A stretch of DNA of 21,494 bases from the IMG/VR virus record IMGVR_UViG_3300005911_000018, positions 1 through 21,494 of that record; one strand, given 5' to 3'. The notes under the pieces were generated by a model. That model did no database searches and had not been told where the DNA came from. It was given only the letters and a program-made list of their open reading frames with translations. This document shows positions 12,671 to 20,118 of the stretch, in pieces. The number at the start of each line of letters is the position of its first letter. The stretch's first letter is position 1. The translations under genes were made by a program, and so were the position numbers. This DNA comes from a virus.

Positions 12671-12700
12671 TCGGGCATTTCGATAAGCTCAATGTCCGAT
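12671..12700. repeat. palindromic repeat, TCGG.CATTTCGATAAGCTC
   Basis: TCGGGCATT and AATGTCCGA form imperfect arms around TCGATAAGCTC. It is a variant of the 12624 unit. Confidence 0.65.
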
Positions 12701-12717
12701 TGTTTCACCCCTCGATT

Positions 12718-12743
12718 CCCCCTCGACTCCGCTCGGGGATCAG
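12718..12743. repeat. palindromic repeat, CTCGACTCCGCTCGG family
   Basis: CCCCTCGACTCCGCTCGGGG followed by ATCAG. It is the second close copy of the 7185 unit. Confidence 0.8.
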
Positions 12744-12817
12744 CTTATTAAATCGCCAATCCAACCCCAGCTATTTACCTGATTAGGGCAGCCAGGGGAG
12801 GAGTGGAGAAGGGTCGT

Positions 12818-13231
12818 TTATGCCTCTATAATGGCTTTAGTTGGTGCACCCGATCCTTTAAATGAGTAATCGAATTCTATACCATCTTCTGTACCTGTGC
12901 TCATACCTAAACTTTCGATCAGCATGGTTCCTGAAAACTCAAAATCGCCACTTACATCGGTGGTAAAGGTTACTGTCAACTTGGTTTTAGCCATTAAAGC
13001 CGCTACCAAAGTGTCGTAGCCTGTAGTTGCATCAAATGTTAAGTGAGCTTTTCCGCTCATATCCCAGCTAGCTTTGCCGTATTCAAAATCGGGATAGCCT
13101 CCTGAATCTTTATTCATAAATTCAATTAATTCGCGTGAAAAATTGATTGCAGCTTCGATTTGTTCTTCGATAGCTACATTGCTAATTTGAATTTTAACGA
13201 TCGTTCCGTTTACTTTACCTGCAGTTGCCAT
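12818..13231 (-). CDS. major tail tube protein
   Basis: This 137-residue protein matches the pattern of siphovirus tail tube proteins of the TP901-1 type: an N-terminal 'GKVNGTIVKIQISNVAI' strand, 'SRELIEFMNKDSGGYPDFEYGKASWDMSG' with Asp/Gly turns, 'YDTLVAALMAKTKLTVTFT', and a final 'GIEFDYSFKGSGAP' strand, where 'SFKGSG' is typical. It forms the hexameric rings of the tail. It lies after the completion/HhH genes and before the chaperones. Isolated by repeat-rich gaps on both sides, it could have its own RNA ends. There is no Shine-Dalgarno; the leader is A/T-rich. Confidence 0.85.
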   Translation of the reverse strand: MATAGKVNGTIVKIQISNVAIEEQIEAAINFSRELIEFMNKDSGGYPDFEYGKASWDMSGKAHLTFDATTGYDTLVAALMAKTKLTVTFTTDVSGDFEFSGTMLIESLGMSTGTEDGIEFDYSFKGSGAPTKAIIEA

Positions 13232-13280
13232 TGTATAATTTTTTTATGGTTTGTATTCAATTGCTTTCCTTCTCCACAGG

Positions 13281-13300
13281 AACCCGTTTTTATGCGGGTT
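13281..13300. terminator. hairpin between HhH gene and tail tube gene
   Basis: AACCCG (13281-13286) pairs with CGGGTT (13295-13300) across an 8-base loop. The T-run follows on the plus strand, so it would stop antisense transcription. On the late-gene strand it is a hairpin without a T-run just after the HhH stop. Confidence 0.45.
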
Positions 13301-13301
13301 T

Positions 13302-13589
13302 TTATTTTAATAAATATTCAATAATTTTCTTTTCAGTGATTTCGCCGATTCCTTCTATTTCGTCGAAGTCTTTAATAGCACTTACTTTTTCGAGGCTATT
13401 AAAGCCTGCAGTAATTAAATGCTTTCGCCCTGGGAAATCGGCTGGTAATTCAAGCTCGATTACTTCGCGAGCGGTGCCGTTTTCGATCAGCTCGTTTGCT
13501 TTACGGTTTGCTACTTCGGCCAACTGGCCTACCTTAATAATATGCCCCGGAAAGTGTTCCCAATCTTTATCAAATAGTAGTTTTTTCAT
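13302..13589 (-). CDS. small phage protein with C-terminal helix-hairpin-helix (copy 2)
   Basis: This 95-residue protein has two parts. The N-terminal half ('FPGHIIKVGQLAEVANRKANELIENGTAREV') resembles the small phage domain that ends '..A.eLI..g.A' and is often seen near head-tail connectors. The C-terminal half ('DFDEIEGIGEITEKKIIEYLL') is a helix-hairpin-helix, with the I-x-GIG core of DNA-binding HhH motifs. It is clearly related to the protein at 15683-16009: both share 'LPA....L...G....', then 'I.DF.EI.GIG..T...I..YL'. It lies between the tail completion and tail tube genes. Function unknown; DNA or protein binding at the head-tail interface is a guess. Confidence 0.7.
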   Translation of the reverse strand: MKKLLFDKDWEHFPGHIIKVGQLAEVANRKANELIENGTAREVIELELPADFPGRKHLITAGFNSLEKVSAIKDFDEIEGIGEITEKKIIEYLLK

Positions 13590-13594
13590 GGCGT

Positions 13595-13984
13595 TTATCT
13601 TTTAATTCTTAATGAATATTCTTGTATAAAATGATGGTGATCAGTGTCGGGATCTTCTGGGCCTTCATGCTCATTCAAAAAACGAATGCTTTGTACTTCG
13701 GTGCTTCCTACGGTTCCGCTATAGCGATCTAAATTTGTGCGAACCAATCCGGCTAAGGTTTCGAGGGCATCGTAATCGCTTCCGTAAAGCGATAGCTGAA
13801 CACGTATAACATCTAAAGTGCTTACGCCATTTTTTGTATCGCTAGGATCAGTACCTACTTTAAAAAACACTATAAAAGGAACGACATCGAATTGCTCCGC
13901 CTTACCAGGATAAATCCGCGTACTTACCAAGTCGGTAACGGCTGTTACATTCTTTAAAATTCCATATATAACCGATGCACTCAT
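13595..13984 (-). CDS. tail completion protein, DUF3168-like
   Basis: The 129-residue protein fits DUF3168 (SPP1 gp17/HK97-type tail completion), which joins the tail to the head. It shows an N-terminal helix ('SVIYGILKNVTAVTDLVSTRIYPGKAEQ'), then 'PFIVFFKVGTDP', 'VIRVQLSLYGSDYDALETLAGLVRTNLD' with the family's helix, and a final strand 'IQEYSLRIKR'. Its start overlaps the upstream gene's stop (TAATG). It lies just after the gp10-like gene, the normal order. Confidence 0.82.
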   Translation of the reverse strand: MSASVIYGILKNVTAVTDLVSTRIYPGKAEQFDVVPFIVFFKVGTDPSDTKNGVSTLDVIRVQLSLYGSDYDALETLAGLVRTNLDRYSGTVGSTEVQSIRFLNEHEGPEDPDTDHHHFIQEYSLRIKR

Positions 13985-14475
13985 TAGATTGCTTTTGCGT
14001 GTTTAACAATTAATTTCCTGATTTCGCCCATTATTGTGTATGAAATAGAATCTTGTACTCGTCCTTTCATCCGTTGCCATGCAGGGCGTATAAATGGTTG
14101 AGCCTTTTGCTTTACGGTACCAAACTCAACAAAGTGAGCATACCATCCGTCGTTTGCTTTTGCACCTCCGTAGCGAGTACCAACGTAAACTGCAGCGATC
14201 GGTCCTTTACCTATAATTACACCGATTGAGCGTTTTAATTCTCCCTTTTTATGTTTTACTAATTTAGTAGAACGAGCCCCTTTTTTAAAATCATTATGGG
14301 ATGTTAAAAATGCTTTTTTACTGCCTACCGGTGCACGACTTTTCATTTCGGCTATCAAAGGTTTTGCTGCTTTACGAAAAGCTTTAACCAATAGCGGCTT
14401 CTTTACCTTTTTAGGTAACTGTTCGAGAATTTTTATTAATTCTTTATCGCCGCTTAAGTCTATTCGTAATGGCAT
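13984..14475 (-). CDS. HK97 gp10-like head-tail joining protein
   Basis: The 163-residue protein fits the HK97-gp10_like family. Visible features are the N-terminal helix 'LIKILEQLPKKVKKPLLVKAFRKAAKPLIAEMKSRAPVG', the 'GELKRSI' element, 'YVGTRYGG', and the near-C-terminal 'HFVEFGT.....QPFIRPAW' signature. It is Lys-rich, as usual for a DNA-proximal connector component. It is coupled to the tail completion gene by a TAATG overlap. Confidence 0.9.
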   Translation of the reverse strand: MPLRIDLSGDKELIKILEQLPKKVKKPLLVKAFRKAAKPLIAEMKSRAPVGSKKAFLTSHNDFKKGARSTKLVKHKKGELKRSIGVIIGKGPIAAVYVGTRYGGAKANDGWYAHFVEFGTVKQKAQPFIRPAWQRMKGRVQDSISYTIMGEIRKLIVKHAKAI

Positions 14476-14499
14476 TTTATTTTGTTTTGTTTAGCCGGT

Positions 14500-14577
14500 C
14501 CTCGAGCGGAGTCGAGAGGTGAGGCTATGTATTATTTTTTTTATTCACTTTATCCCTCGACTCCGCTCGGGGTGCAG
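14500..14577. repeat. facing pair of CTCGACTCCGCTCGG repeats
   Basis: CCTCGAGCGGAGTCGAGAGG (14500-14519) and CCCTCGACTCCGCTCGGGG (14554-14572) are in opposite orientation. They fill the gap between the head-closure and gp10-like genes and could pair into one long hairpin in the late mRNA. Confidence 0.8.
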
Positions 14578-14583
14578 TTTTTT

Positions 14584-14922
14584 TTATTTTGTTAGTTGTG
14601 TATTGAATTTTAAAAATCTGTTTCGGCCTATAACTTCAATTACTTTGATATCGTAGTTTTGATTGTTAAATACGATCCGCATGCTCTCATCTATTCCGCT
14701 GGCCCAGCGTGCTGTAAATTTTGCGTTTTGTTTTGTTAGTATAGATCCGCCTTGATCGGGTTCGCTACCTCCGGCATATTCTACTTTTGCATTAAGCGTA
14801 TATAATGTTACCCATGCCTTAGTTTCAGCACCCGATTTAGAGCTTTTACTATTCGTAAAGCTTTGTATATGGATGGGGCGATTTAATTCGCCTATGTTTG
14901 GATATGGGCTTTTTATTGCCAT
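14584..14922 (-). CDS. phage head closure protein (SPP1 gp16-like)
   Basis: This 112-residue protein fits the phage head-tail joining (Phage_H_T_join) family. Features are 'IGELNRPIHIQSFT' at the N-terminus, 'ETKAWVTLYTLNAKVEY' and then 'RWASGIDESMRIVFNNQNYDIKVIEVIGRNRFLKF', where the 'I..M.i.......Y.I..v......r' pattern is diagnostic. It seals the portal after packaging and binds the tail. Order between the connector and gp10-like genes is canonical. Confidence 0.88.
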   Translation of the reverse strand: MAIKSPYPNIGELNRPIHIQSFTNSKSSKSGAETKAWVTLYTLNAKVEYAGGSEPDQGGSILTKQNAKFTARWASGIDESMRIVFNNQNYDIKVIEVIGRNRFLKFNTQLTK

Positions 14923-14930
14923 AATTATTA

Positions 14931-15031
14931 CCCCCTGTTCGCCTTGCGGCGAATCCGTCCCCCGAAGGGTGACTTTAGTTTATATTTATTTAAATCCCCT
15001 GTCCCCCCTTTGGGGGGGATTAAGGGGGGTT
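14931..15031. repeat. cluster of hairpin repeats between connector and head-closure genes
   Basis: The cluster holds TTCGCC-TTGC-GGCGAA (14939-14954), CCCCCGAAGGG (14959-14969), and a C/G-tract unit CCCCCCTTTGGGGGGG plus ATTAAGGGGGG (from about 14993). The last unit is nearly the same as at 9408-9443. It runs to the connector stop codon, leaving no coding space. Confidence 0.75.
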
Positions 15032-15611
15032 ATATTATTTGTAATCGGTAATCTTTTAATAAAAATTCGATGGTTTTTGGTAATGTGCGGAAACCTTCAT
15101 CGCCGCGATTAGCTTCCATATGTGCAATAAACATCAACATGGCCGCTTGTATAGTACTTGGTACATCGGTGGCCGCTGCTCCATAACCTGCAGTAAATTC
15201 AATTTGTACGGCATTCGGGCGACTGTAAGTATCAGGCCAGGAATAATTATAAGCTGGCTCAATGCGTGCGGGTTCGCTAATAGTATCTACTATATAATCA
15301 GTATCCACAACAAGCGCTGTAAGCTCATTATCGCTATCGTAATATTTTACGGAAGCAATGGCCGAAATCGGCAGCTTATATAAATCGATTACCCATGATG
15401 GGAATTCATCTAAATAGGCTGTCCAGGTGGCATTAATTAATGAGCGATTGGTATATTTTTCGACATACTCGCGAGCGGCTTTAATTAAAGAATTAAGCAG
15501 GGTGTCCATACTTGTATCGCCTGCAGTTAATCCAACTTGCGAGCGTGCCAATTCAATGGTAACGGGCTCGGTTGTTGGTGCTGTTGGTCGCTTATATGTT
15601 ATTTTGCTCAT
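15030..15611 (-). CDS. head-tail connector protein (phiE125 gp8/HK97 gp6-like)
   Basis: The 193-residue protein fits the gp6-type head-tail connector (adaptor) family. It has 'VTIELARSQVGL', then 'LLNSLIKAAREYVEKYTNRSLINATWTAYLDEFP' (the helix followed by 'tnR.l...tw...ld.fp' is very typical), 'IDLYKLPISAIASVKYYD', 'VQIEFTAGYG', and a C-terminal helix 'TIQAAMLMFIAHMEANRG'. It forms the first ring beneath the portal. It lies between the HhH protein and the head-closure gene. Confidence 0.92.
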   Translation of the reverse strand: MSKITYKRPTAPTTEPVTIELARSQVGLTAGDTSMDTLLNSLIKAAREYVEKYTNRSLINATWTAYLDEFPSWVIDLYKLPISAIASVKYYDSDNELTALVVDTDYIVDTISEPARIEPAYNYSWPDTYSRPNAVQIEFTAGYGAAATDVPSTIQAAMLMFIAHMEANRGDEGFRTLPKTIEFLLKDYRLQII

Positions 15612-15617
15612 TATATT

Positions 15618-15676
15618 AATTTGATAATTCGTTAATTTGCTAATGTGCTAATGAATATTCCGCCTAAGCGGAGCAT
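15618..15676. repeat. intergenic repeats before the connector gene
   Basis: AATTTGCTAATGTGCTAAT (15634-15652) is the exact reverse complement of 20197-20215. A small CCGC-CTAA-GCGG hairpin (15660-15671) follows. Confidence 0.7.
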
Positions 15677-15682
15677 TGTTTT

Positions 15683-16009
15683 TTATTCACCTTGGTTTGC
15701 TTCCAAATACGCGAGTATTTGATCGTTTGTGCTTTTGCCAATTCCGCTGATTTCAGTGAAATCGGTAATCGATCTTACATCTACCATAGTTTTACAGCCT
15801 TTAGCGATGAGTATATCGCGTGCTGGTAAATCTTCGGGAAGATCACAAACAGGATCTTTAATTTCTTTTTCTCCTTTAGCGAGTTTTACATGCTTACTTT
15901 TAATCAGTTCTTTTGCTCTATCTTCGGATAGTTCGCATTTACTACCTACAGAATAAGCATACTTTGGATGGCTTTTAATCCACTCCACTTTTGTTTTTTT
16001 ATTAGCCAT
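15683..16009 (-). CDS. small phage protein with C-terminal helix-hairpin-helix (copy 1)
   Basis: This 108-residue protein lies directly after the capsid gene terminator. The N-terminal half ('YAYSVGSKCELSEDRAKELIKSKHVKLAKG') matches a widespread small phage domain that commonly follows capsid genes ('..G...els...A..LI..g.a..'). The C-terminal half ('DVRSITDFTEISGIGKSTNDQILAYLE') is a helix-hairpin-helix with a GIG core. It is paralogous to 13302-13589. Its place after the capsid gene suggests a head-completion or capsid-accessory role. The exact function is unknown. Confidence 0.7.
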   Translation of the reverse strand: MANKKTKVEWIKSHPKYAYSVGSKCELSEDRAKELIKSKHVKLAKGEKEIKDPVCDLPEDLPARDILIAKGCKTMVDVRSITDFTEISGIGKSTNDQILAYLEANQGE

Positions 16010-16045
16010 TGTATTAATTATTGATTAATGTTTAAGGCGTTTAAA

Positions 16046-16082
16046 AAAACCTCCCTTAGCACATAAGGGGTCGGGAGGTTTT
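16046..16082 (-). terminator. strong terminator/attenuator just after the capsid gene
   Basis: AAAACCTCCC (16046-16055) pairs with GGGAGGTTTT (16073-16082), with an inner CTTA/TAAG extension. On the minus strand a run of seven T follows. It lies 23 bases after the capsid stop, so capsid mRNA should exceed downstream mRNA. Confidence 0.8.
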
Positions 16083-16104
16083 AAGTATTTAATTATGAGA
16101 TTTT

Positions 16105-17541
16105 TTATGCTGTTAAAGCATCTTGCATTGCTGCGAAACTTGCTGCACGTTTCACCAATACATCCCACCATGAGTTAATTACTAAGCGAACTAAGCCGCT
16201 TGTGGCTTGTGTATAAGGATCAACAACGATATCCATTCCGCCCCATTGACCGATCAATAAATCGGCAAAGTTTCCGAATATAATAGCTGAACAAACATCA
16301 GAATTGCCTTTTGTTAAAGTGCTAGGCACCTGAGTGGTAACAGCCGCTTTAAATCCATTAAGGTCGTTTGCAGACTGAGGCCATACAAATAATCCTGAAC
16401 CACTATCTAAAGCAGTCGCTTTTAATTTCGCTTTTACTTGTGGGTTGGTTAAATAACCAAGGCTACCCATATCAGCGTTATCTATGGCTACTTCTCTTTC
16501 GAGATTAATAATATCAGCCCATGTAGGAGCAGCACCATTTGTGCCTCCTGCTACAGCACCGATACCCGTAGTTTGTAAAATACCTTCGGGCACATTAGAT
16601 GCACCTGCACCATTAATACCAGCTGCTTCAACCGCTAAAGCGATTCGTGATAAAATTTCGTTTTGAACAAAACTTTGCACTCCAATTGAAGATTGGATCA
16701 ACAATTGCTTGGAGAAATCAGCATAAGCCCCTAAGCGATTAGGCGTTAATGATAATTTTGAATGAGTTGAAAGCGTTTCGGCTCCGGCATCAGTTTCACC
16801 TTCCCATGCTACAGAAGTAGCTCCACCTGCAGGAATATCGACATTGCCAGTTAAGCCAGTTAAATACTGAGCCCCTAAACCAGCCAATACCATTTTAGCT
16901 TTTAATGGCTCGATAAAACCTTTTAACTCGGTTGGAACACCATACCCACCGGAAGCATCAGTGCCAGCTACATGATCGGCACGCTGCTCGGCTCCTTGCA
17001 TAATAACAGAAGGAACTCCAATACCTTGAACTTCTTGCCCGATTGCACGCATTTCACGTTCTGCTTCTTCGTGCATATCTTTTTCAACTCCTTCGAGTGG
17101 TTTTCCTAAAACGGCTGAACGAATAGCCGACATCATATTATAGCTTTTCAATTCAGGGTTTTGGTTTCTTTCGTTGGCTTTTTTTCTATCAAAAGTTTTT
17201 CCAACTTCTTCGGCCACAAGTCTTTCGTGCTCTTTAGCTCGTTTTATTTGAAGATCAATCTCGCCCATACGTGTTAAATATCCATCGTATTCGGTGGTTT
17301 GTTCCTCAGTCATTGCACGAGTTTCGGATTCTTTAGCCGTTACTATAATTGCTTTTGCCTTCTCCCATATTGCGCGTTTTTCTTCGCCTAATTCTGTAGA
17401 AGATTTCATACTAGCAATAATTGGTAATCCAGCCGACATTACAGCTATACCCTCTAAGGGATTTAAATTAAGTAATCCGCAAACGATTGTACCAACCAGA
17501 AGGATTACTAAGCCTACGATAATTTTAAAAGAGTTTTTCAT
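16105..17541 (-). CDS. major capsid protein, HK97 fold, with hydrophobic N-terminus
   Basis: The 478-residue protein is an HK97-type capsid subunit. Residues about 50-115 form the charged coiled coil of the scaffold-like delta domain (EKRAIWEKAKAIIVTAKESETRAMTEEQTTEYDGYL). The capsid fold follows from about 190 ('DASGGYGVPTELKGFIEPLKAKMVLAGLGAQ', 'SVAWEGETDAGAET', 'SLTPNRLGAYADFSKQLLIQSS', 'NGAGASNVPEGIL'). The protease should remove the delta domain. Oddly, residues 5-28 and about 33-44 are strongly hydrophobic, like a membrane anchor. A shorter start at the ATG at 17406 (MKSSTELGEEKRAIW) would remove them, but neither start has a Shine-Dalgarno. Order after the protease is canonical. Confidence 0.95.
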   Translation of the reverse strand: MKNSFKIIVGLVILLVGTIVCGLLNLNPLEGIAVMSAGLPIIASMKSSTELGEEKRAIWEKAKAIIVTAKESETRAMTEEQTTEYDGYLTRMGEIDLQIKRAKEHERLVAEEVGKTFDRKKANERNQNPELKSYNMMSAIRSAVLGKPLEGVEKDMHEEAEREMRAIGQEVQGIGVPSVIMQGAEQRADHVAGTDASGGYGVPTELKGFIEPLKAKMVLAGLGAQYLTGLTGNVDIPAGGATSVAWEGETDAGAETLSTHSKLSLTPNRLGAYADFSKQLLIQSSIGVQSFVQNEILSRIALAVEAAGINGAGASNVPEGILQTTGIGAVAGGTNGAAPTWADIINLEREVAIDNADMGSLGYLTNPQVKAKLKATALDSGSGLFVWPQSANDLNGFKAAVTTQVPSTLTKGNSDVCSAIIFGNFADLLIGQWGGMDIVVDPYTQATSGLVRLVINSWWDVLVKRAASFAAMQDALTA

Positions 17542-17614
17542 TTTGTTGTGATTTTTAGTTTTTGATTAAATTTTAGATTTCAATTTTGTGCCCCCTCCTG
17601 GTATATATTGGATT

Positions 17615-18256
17615 TTAGGGTTTGTATAATTCGAGCTCAGCCTCGAAAATTTCGAGAGGGATGGCTCGCTTTTCTTCGCCGGGTTTATCTTCACCCTTAC
17701 GATGCTCAGTACAATAAGCTTCGTGCTCGCGTTTGGCCACGTCAACCGTGGCATCGGGATAAGCGGGGAAGGTTACGGGCGATACATCGATTAATCGCTC
17801 TACTTCTAAAATGGTGCGATCTTCTTCGATGTCGTTATCTTCGGTATTTTTAGCCCATTCGGCACGCTTTACCGAAAATTGAAAAGATGAGCTTGTAATG
17901 TTTTTTAATCTCACATTTTCGAGCAAATCGTTACCGGCGGTTGTATTGGGTGCTTCAAATTCGTAACGCAATCCTTTATCATCAATCGAAAGCTTTAAAG
18001 TGGCGTTATTACGTGCTAGCACTACATTACGATCGTGATTAAAAAGGGCGACCGTGTCCTGGCTTAAGACATCGTTAAATGCTGCAGGATCTATTTTTTC
18101 GCGGAACCACATAATTGGATCGCTCCACGTATTAAATACAGCGGCATATCCTGAAATGGTTCGGCTTTCGTTGTCGCCATCCCTTTGCTCGATACTTACC
18201 GGAAGGTTAATATATCGACGTTCTACTTTATTGGGTAGTTTATGTTCTTTAGCCAT
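17615..18256 (-). CDS. prohead maturation protease (HK97 family, peptidase U35)
   Basis: This 213-residue serine protease trims the capsid delta domain during maturation. Motifs: 'RTISGYAAVFNTWSDP', 'FREKIDPAAFNDVLSQDTVALFNHD' with the likely catalytic His in 'NHD', 'LARNNATLKLSIDDKGLRYEFEAPNT', and 'ITSSSFQFSV' with the likely nucleophile Ser. 'VSPVTFPAYPDATVDVAKR' closes the domain; 'SPVTFPAYP' is a near-universal family signature. Its start overlaps the portal stop by one base (TAATG), so translation is coupled. Confidence 0.95.
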   Translation of the reverse strand: MAKEHKLPNKVERRYINLPVSIEQRDGDNESRTISGYAAVFNTWSDPIMWFREKIDPAAFNDVLSQDTVALFNHDRNVVLARNNATLKLSIDDKGLRYEFEAPNTTAGNDLLENVRLKNITSSSFQFSVKRAEWAKNTEDNDIEEDRTILEVERLIDVSPVTFPAYPDATVDVAKREHEAYCTEHRKGEDKPGEEKRAIPLEIFEAELELYKP

Positions 18257-19602
18257 TATTCCTTGGGATTTTTGGGTTCGGTATTTGTATTTTTAGGGGC
18301 GTATTTTATTTTCATAACTTCGCCTAAATCTTTTATAGGGATCATATTTTGCATGATGTAGAACGTATCGCCGCCTTCATCTTTAGGCATAGGATTCATA
18401 TCTTCGAGGGCACGGATCTCGTTTGGAGTAATTGCACTTAAATTATATAAACCTTTGTATAATGATGTGCGAGCGGCAGAATCGCCACGTAATAATCCGT
18501 TGACATTAAATTTTGTAAAGCGGCCAGCATCAAATCGGGTACTAAACAATTTGTCGTTCAGTTCCTGTTCGAACTGAACAAACCAGGGCATCATAGTATC
18601 GGTTACAAAAGCAATACTTTGTTGCTCCAAACTATTGTATGAGGAATTTGTATTTATCCCTATTTTAGTAGGTTGAAACATGCCAAAGAATTGACAGATC
18701 TCGCGCTGCGAAAATTCTTTAGAATTAATAAAATCGGCATCGCTTGGATTCATTCCAAACTTACCTAATGTTAAACCAGCTTCTAAAACCAATGAATCGC
18801 CAAATGTTCCATCTTCGCCATTAAGCTGTTTATGAACATTGTTTCGGATATTTCTTTTGGTATTCTCTTCCAGTTTATTATTCGACATTATTACCGGACG
18901 TTCGCCACCACCATTTTTATAGGTTTTACTGCCATACTCCTGTTCGACAATGGCAAAGCCTAATGACTCTTTGGCGGCCGTAAGTATTGATTTACCGTTT
19001 AATTGATCGTCGCCCGATTTACCGCTTATAATCGGATTGCGGAAGTGTAATACATCCCCAGCAGGGATGGGGAGTTTATAACCTGTTATGCGATACCATA
19101 AACTTTCGCGACCACTTTCAGGATCTTTAAATAAAAAGGCTTTGGCATCGTTCGACGGTAATGGTCTACCTAATTCAATAGCCATACCCATCGCGTTGCG
19201 AGTAATTACAGATACGGAATTACCGGTATCAATTACATTTTGAACGATAGCCGATAGCCACATTAAAGAGGTTTGAAAAGGATTTGGCTTTTTAGAAATC
19301 AGATAATGTATAGGATGATCGGTGTCGATGATCTTATTTCCAGTCTTATCTTTTTGGCGAACGCCTAAAGGAATCATCGAAACGGTATTGGAAATTAATA
19401 GTCGGCAGGCATAGTAAGACGGGACATTTTCGGCATTGCTTTCGCTAACCGAAACGCCTGAATGACTTTGATTTCCCATCATTTTTAATAACCAATAAGG
19501 GGGATTTTTTAGGGATGAGCGTTTTTCGATAAAGTCGAGAGTTCGAACTTTAATAGCATCGGCAATTGCCGAACGAATACCAGGGATTTTAATTTTACTC
19601 AT
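18256..19602 (-). CDS. portal protein (HK97 family)
   Basis: The 448-residue protein forms the dodecameric DNA gate of the head. Visible HK97-portal features are 'YYACRLLISNTVSMIPLGVRQKDKTGNKIIDTDHPIHYLISKKPNPFQT', 'GDVLHFRNPIISG', 'GGGERPVIMSNN', 'NSKEFSQREICQFFGMFQPTKIGINTNSSYNSLEQQSIAFVTDTMMPWFVQFEQELNDKLF', and 'NGLLRGDSAARTSLYKGLYNLSAITPNEIRALEDMNPMP' with the typical GD..AR and itpNE.R..e...p. It is the first gene of the late operon here; the terminase usually found just upstream is absent. A weak AAAGGT lies before the ATG. Confidence 0.95.
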   Translation of the reverse strand: MSKIKIPGIRSAIADAIKVRTLDFIEKRSSLKNPPYWLLKMMGNQSHSGVSVSESNAENVPSYYACRLLISNTVSMIPLGVRQKDKTGNKIIDTDHPIHYLISKKPNPFQTSLMWLSAIVQNVIDTGNSVSVITRNAMGMAIELGRPLPSNDAKAFLFKDPESGRESLWYRITGYKLPIPAGDVLHFRNPIISGKSGDDQLNGKSILTAAKESLGFAIVEQEYGSKTYKNGGGERPVIMSNNKLEENTKRNIRNNVHKQLNGEDGTFGDSLVLEAGLTLGKFGMNPSDADFINSKEFSQREICQFFGMFQPTKIGINTNSSYNSLEQQSIAFVTDTMMPWFVQFEQELNDKLFSTRFDAGRFTKFNVNGLLRGDSAARTSLYKGLYNLSAITPNEIRALEDMNPMPKDEGGDTFYIMQNMIPIKDLGEVMKIKYAPKNTNTEPKNPKE

Positions 19603-19906
19603 ACCTTTAGCTAAAATGTATGCTGTAAAACTAGGGTCGAAATCTGTTAATATTTATGCAACATTGTTGCATTTCTTTTAACAGATTTATTTTATTCAGT
19701 ATTAAACGACTAATTATTTTTAAATAAAGGGGTACTTTTTTTAAAAAATGGTATTAATGATTGAACCCTCAATTAATATTCGGTGTGTTTGTTTTTAAAA
19801 ATAGGCATTGGTTAATGTAATCGAATGTTTTGAGGTTTTTTTTATTTAATATCGAGACATTTTTCATATTTGGGTATATAATAAAACATTAACCAAATTT
19901 TATAAT
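19603..19906. other. AT-rich intergenic control region upstream of the portal
   Basis: There is no coding sequence here. It separates the leftward portal from a rightward leader/55-codon pair, so it must hold divergent start signals. The only strong structure is a nested dyad at 19640-19688; the remaining ~215 bases are A/T-rich with poly-T tracts. No TAnnTTTG Bacteroidetes promoter could be assigned with confidence. Confidence 0.5.
19640..19688. promoter_or_regulatory. symmetric nested dyad upstream of the late operon
   Basis: Outer arms AAATCTGTTAA (19640-19650) and TTAACAGATTT (19678-19688) are perfect. Inner arms ATGCAAC (19656-19662) and GTTGCAT (19666-19672) are perfect around ATT. Spacers are five bases on both sides. 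The geometry suits a multimeric regulator operator or a recombination site, 38 bases before the portal start. Confidence 0.55.
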
Positions 19907-19951
19907 ATGCCTAGATTTAGTATTTTTTTAAAAAAAGGAGGTGATAAATGA
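19907..19951 (+). CDS. 14-residue leader peptide candidate
   Basis: The frame MPRFSIFLKKGGDK ends with a TGA that overlaps the next ATG (ATGA). Its own codons for KKGGD are the Shine-Dalgarno of the downstream gene, so ribosomes translating it would cover or reinitiate at that site. No Shine-Dalgarno of its own is seen. It could be chance. Confidence 0.35.
   Translation: MPRFSIFLKKGGDK
19935..19945 (+). promoter_or_regulatory. near-perfect Shine-Dalgarno of the 55-codon gene
   Basis: AAAGGAGGTGAT matches the 16S 3' end almost fully and lies a few bases before the ATG at 19948. Such a strong site is unusual for Bacteroidetes. Confidence 0.6.
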
Positions 19952-20115
19952 CAGATCTAATCCGTTTATTGCCTGAGTTTAAAGATTCAATTTCGATTAT
20001 TAATTGTGAATTAATTCGGCTTTATGCCGAAAACAAAGAGTCGCCACCTATCGAAATAGCCGATGCTGTTTATAATTTGCGACTACTCCGCTCGAAACTT
20101 AATAAAATAGAGTAA
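19948..20115 (+). CDS. small rightward protein of unknown function
   Basis: A 55-residue acidic-to-neutral helical protein (MTDLIRLLPEFKDSISIINC..., ending LRLLRSKLNKIE). It has no recognised domain. It is supported by an almost perfect Shine-Dalgarno, an ATGA overlap with a leader frame and a terminator immediately downstream (20119-20160), which together make a compact stand-alone transcription unit. It runs opposite to the late operon and to the small ORFs on its right. Size and helicity would fit a small regulator such as an anti-repressor, which is a guess. Confidence 0.55.
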   Translation: MTDLIRLLPEFKDSISIINCELIRLYAENKESPPIEIADAVYNLRLLRSKLNKIE

Positions 20116-20118
20116 GTT

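Noticed and set aside
14500-15031. CRISPR-like repeat spacing
   Set aside because: Repeats are palindromic, of several families, in mixed orientation and irregularly spaced, with no uniform spacers.
17566-17853. Overlapping frames on both strands within the prohead protease
   Set aside because: They are shadows of the protease, which has full family motifs.
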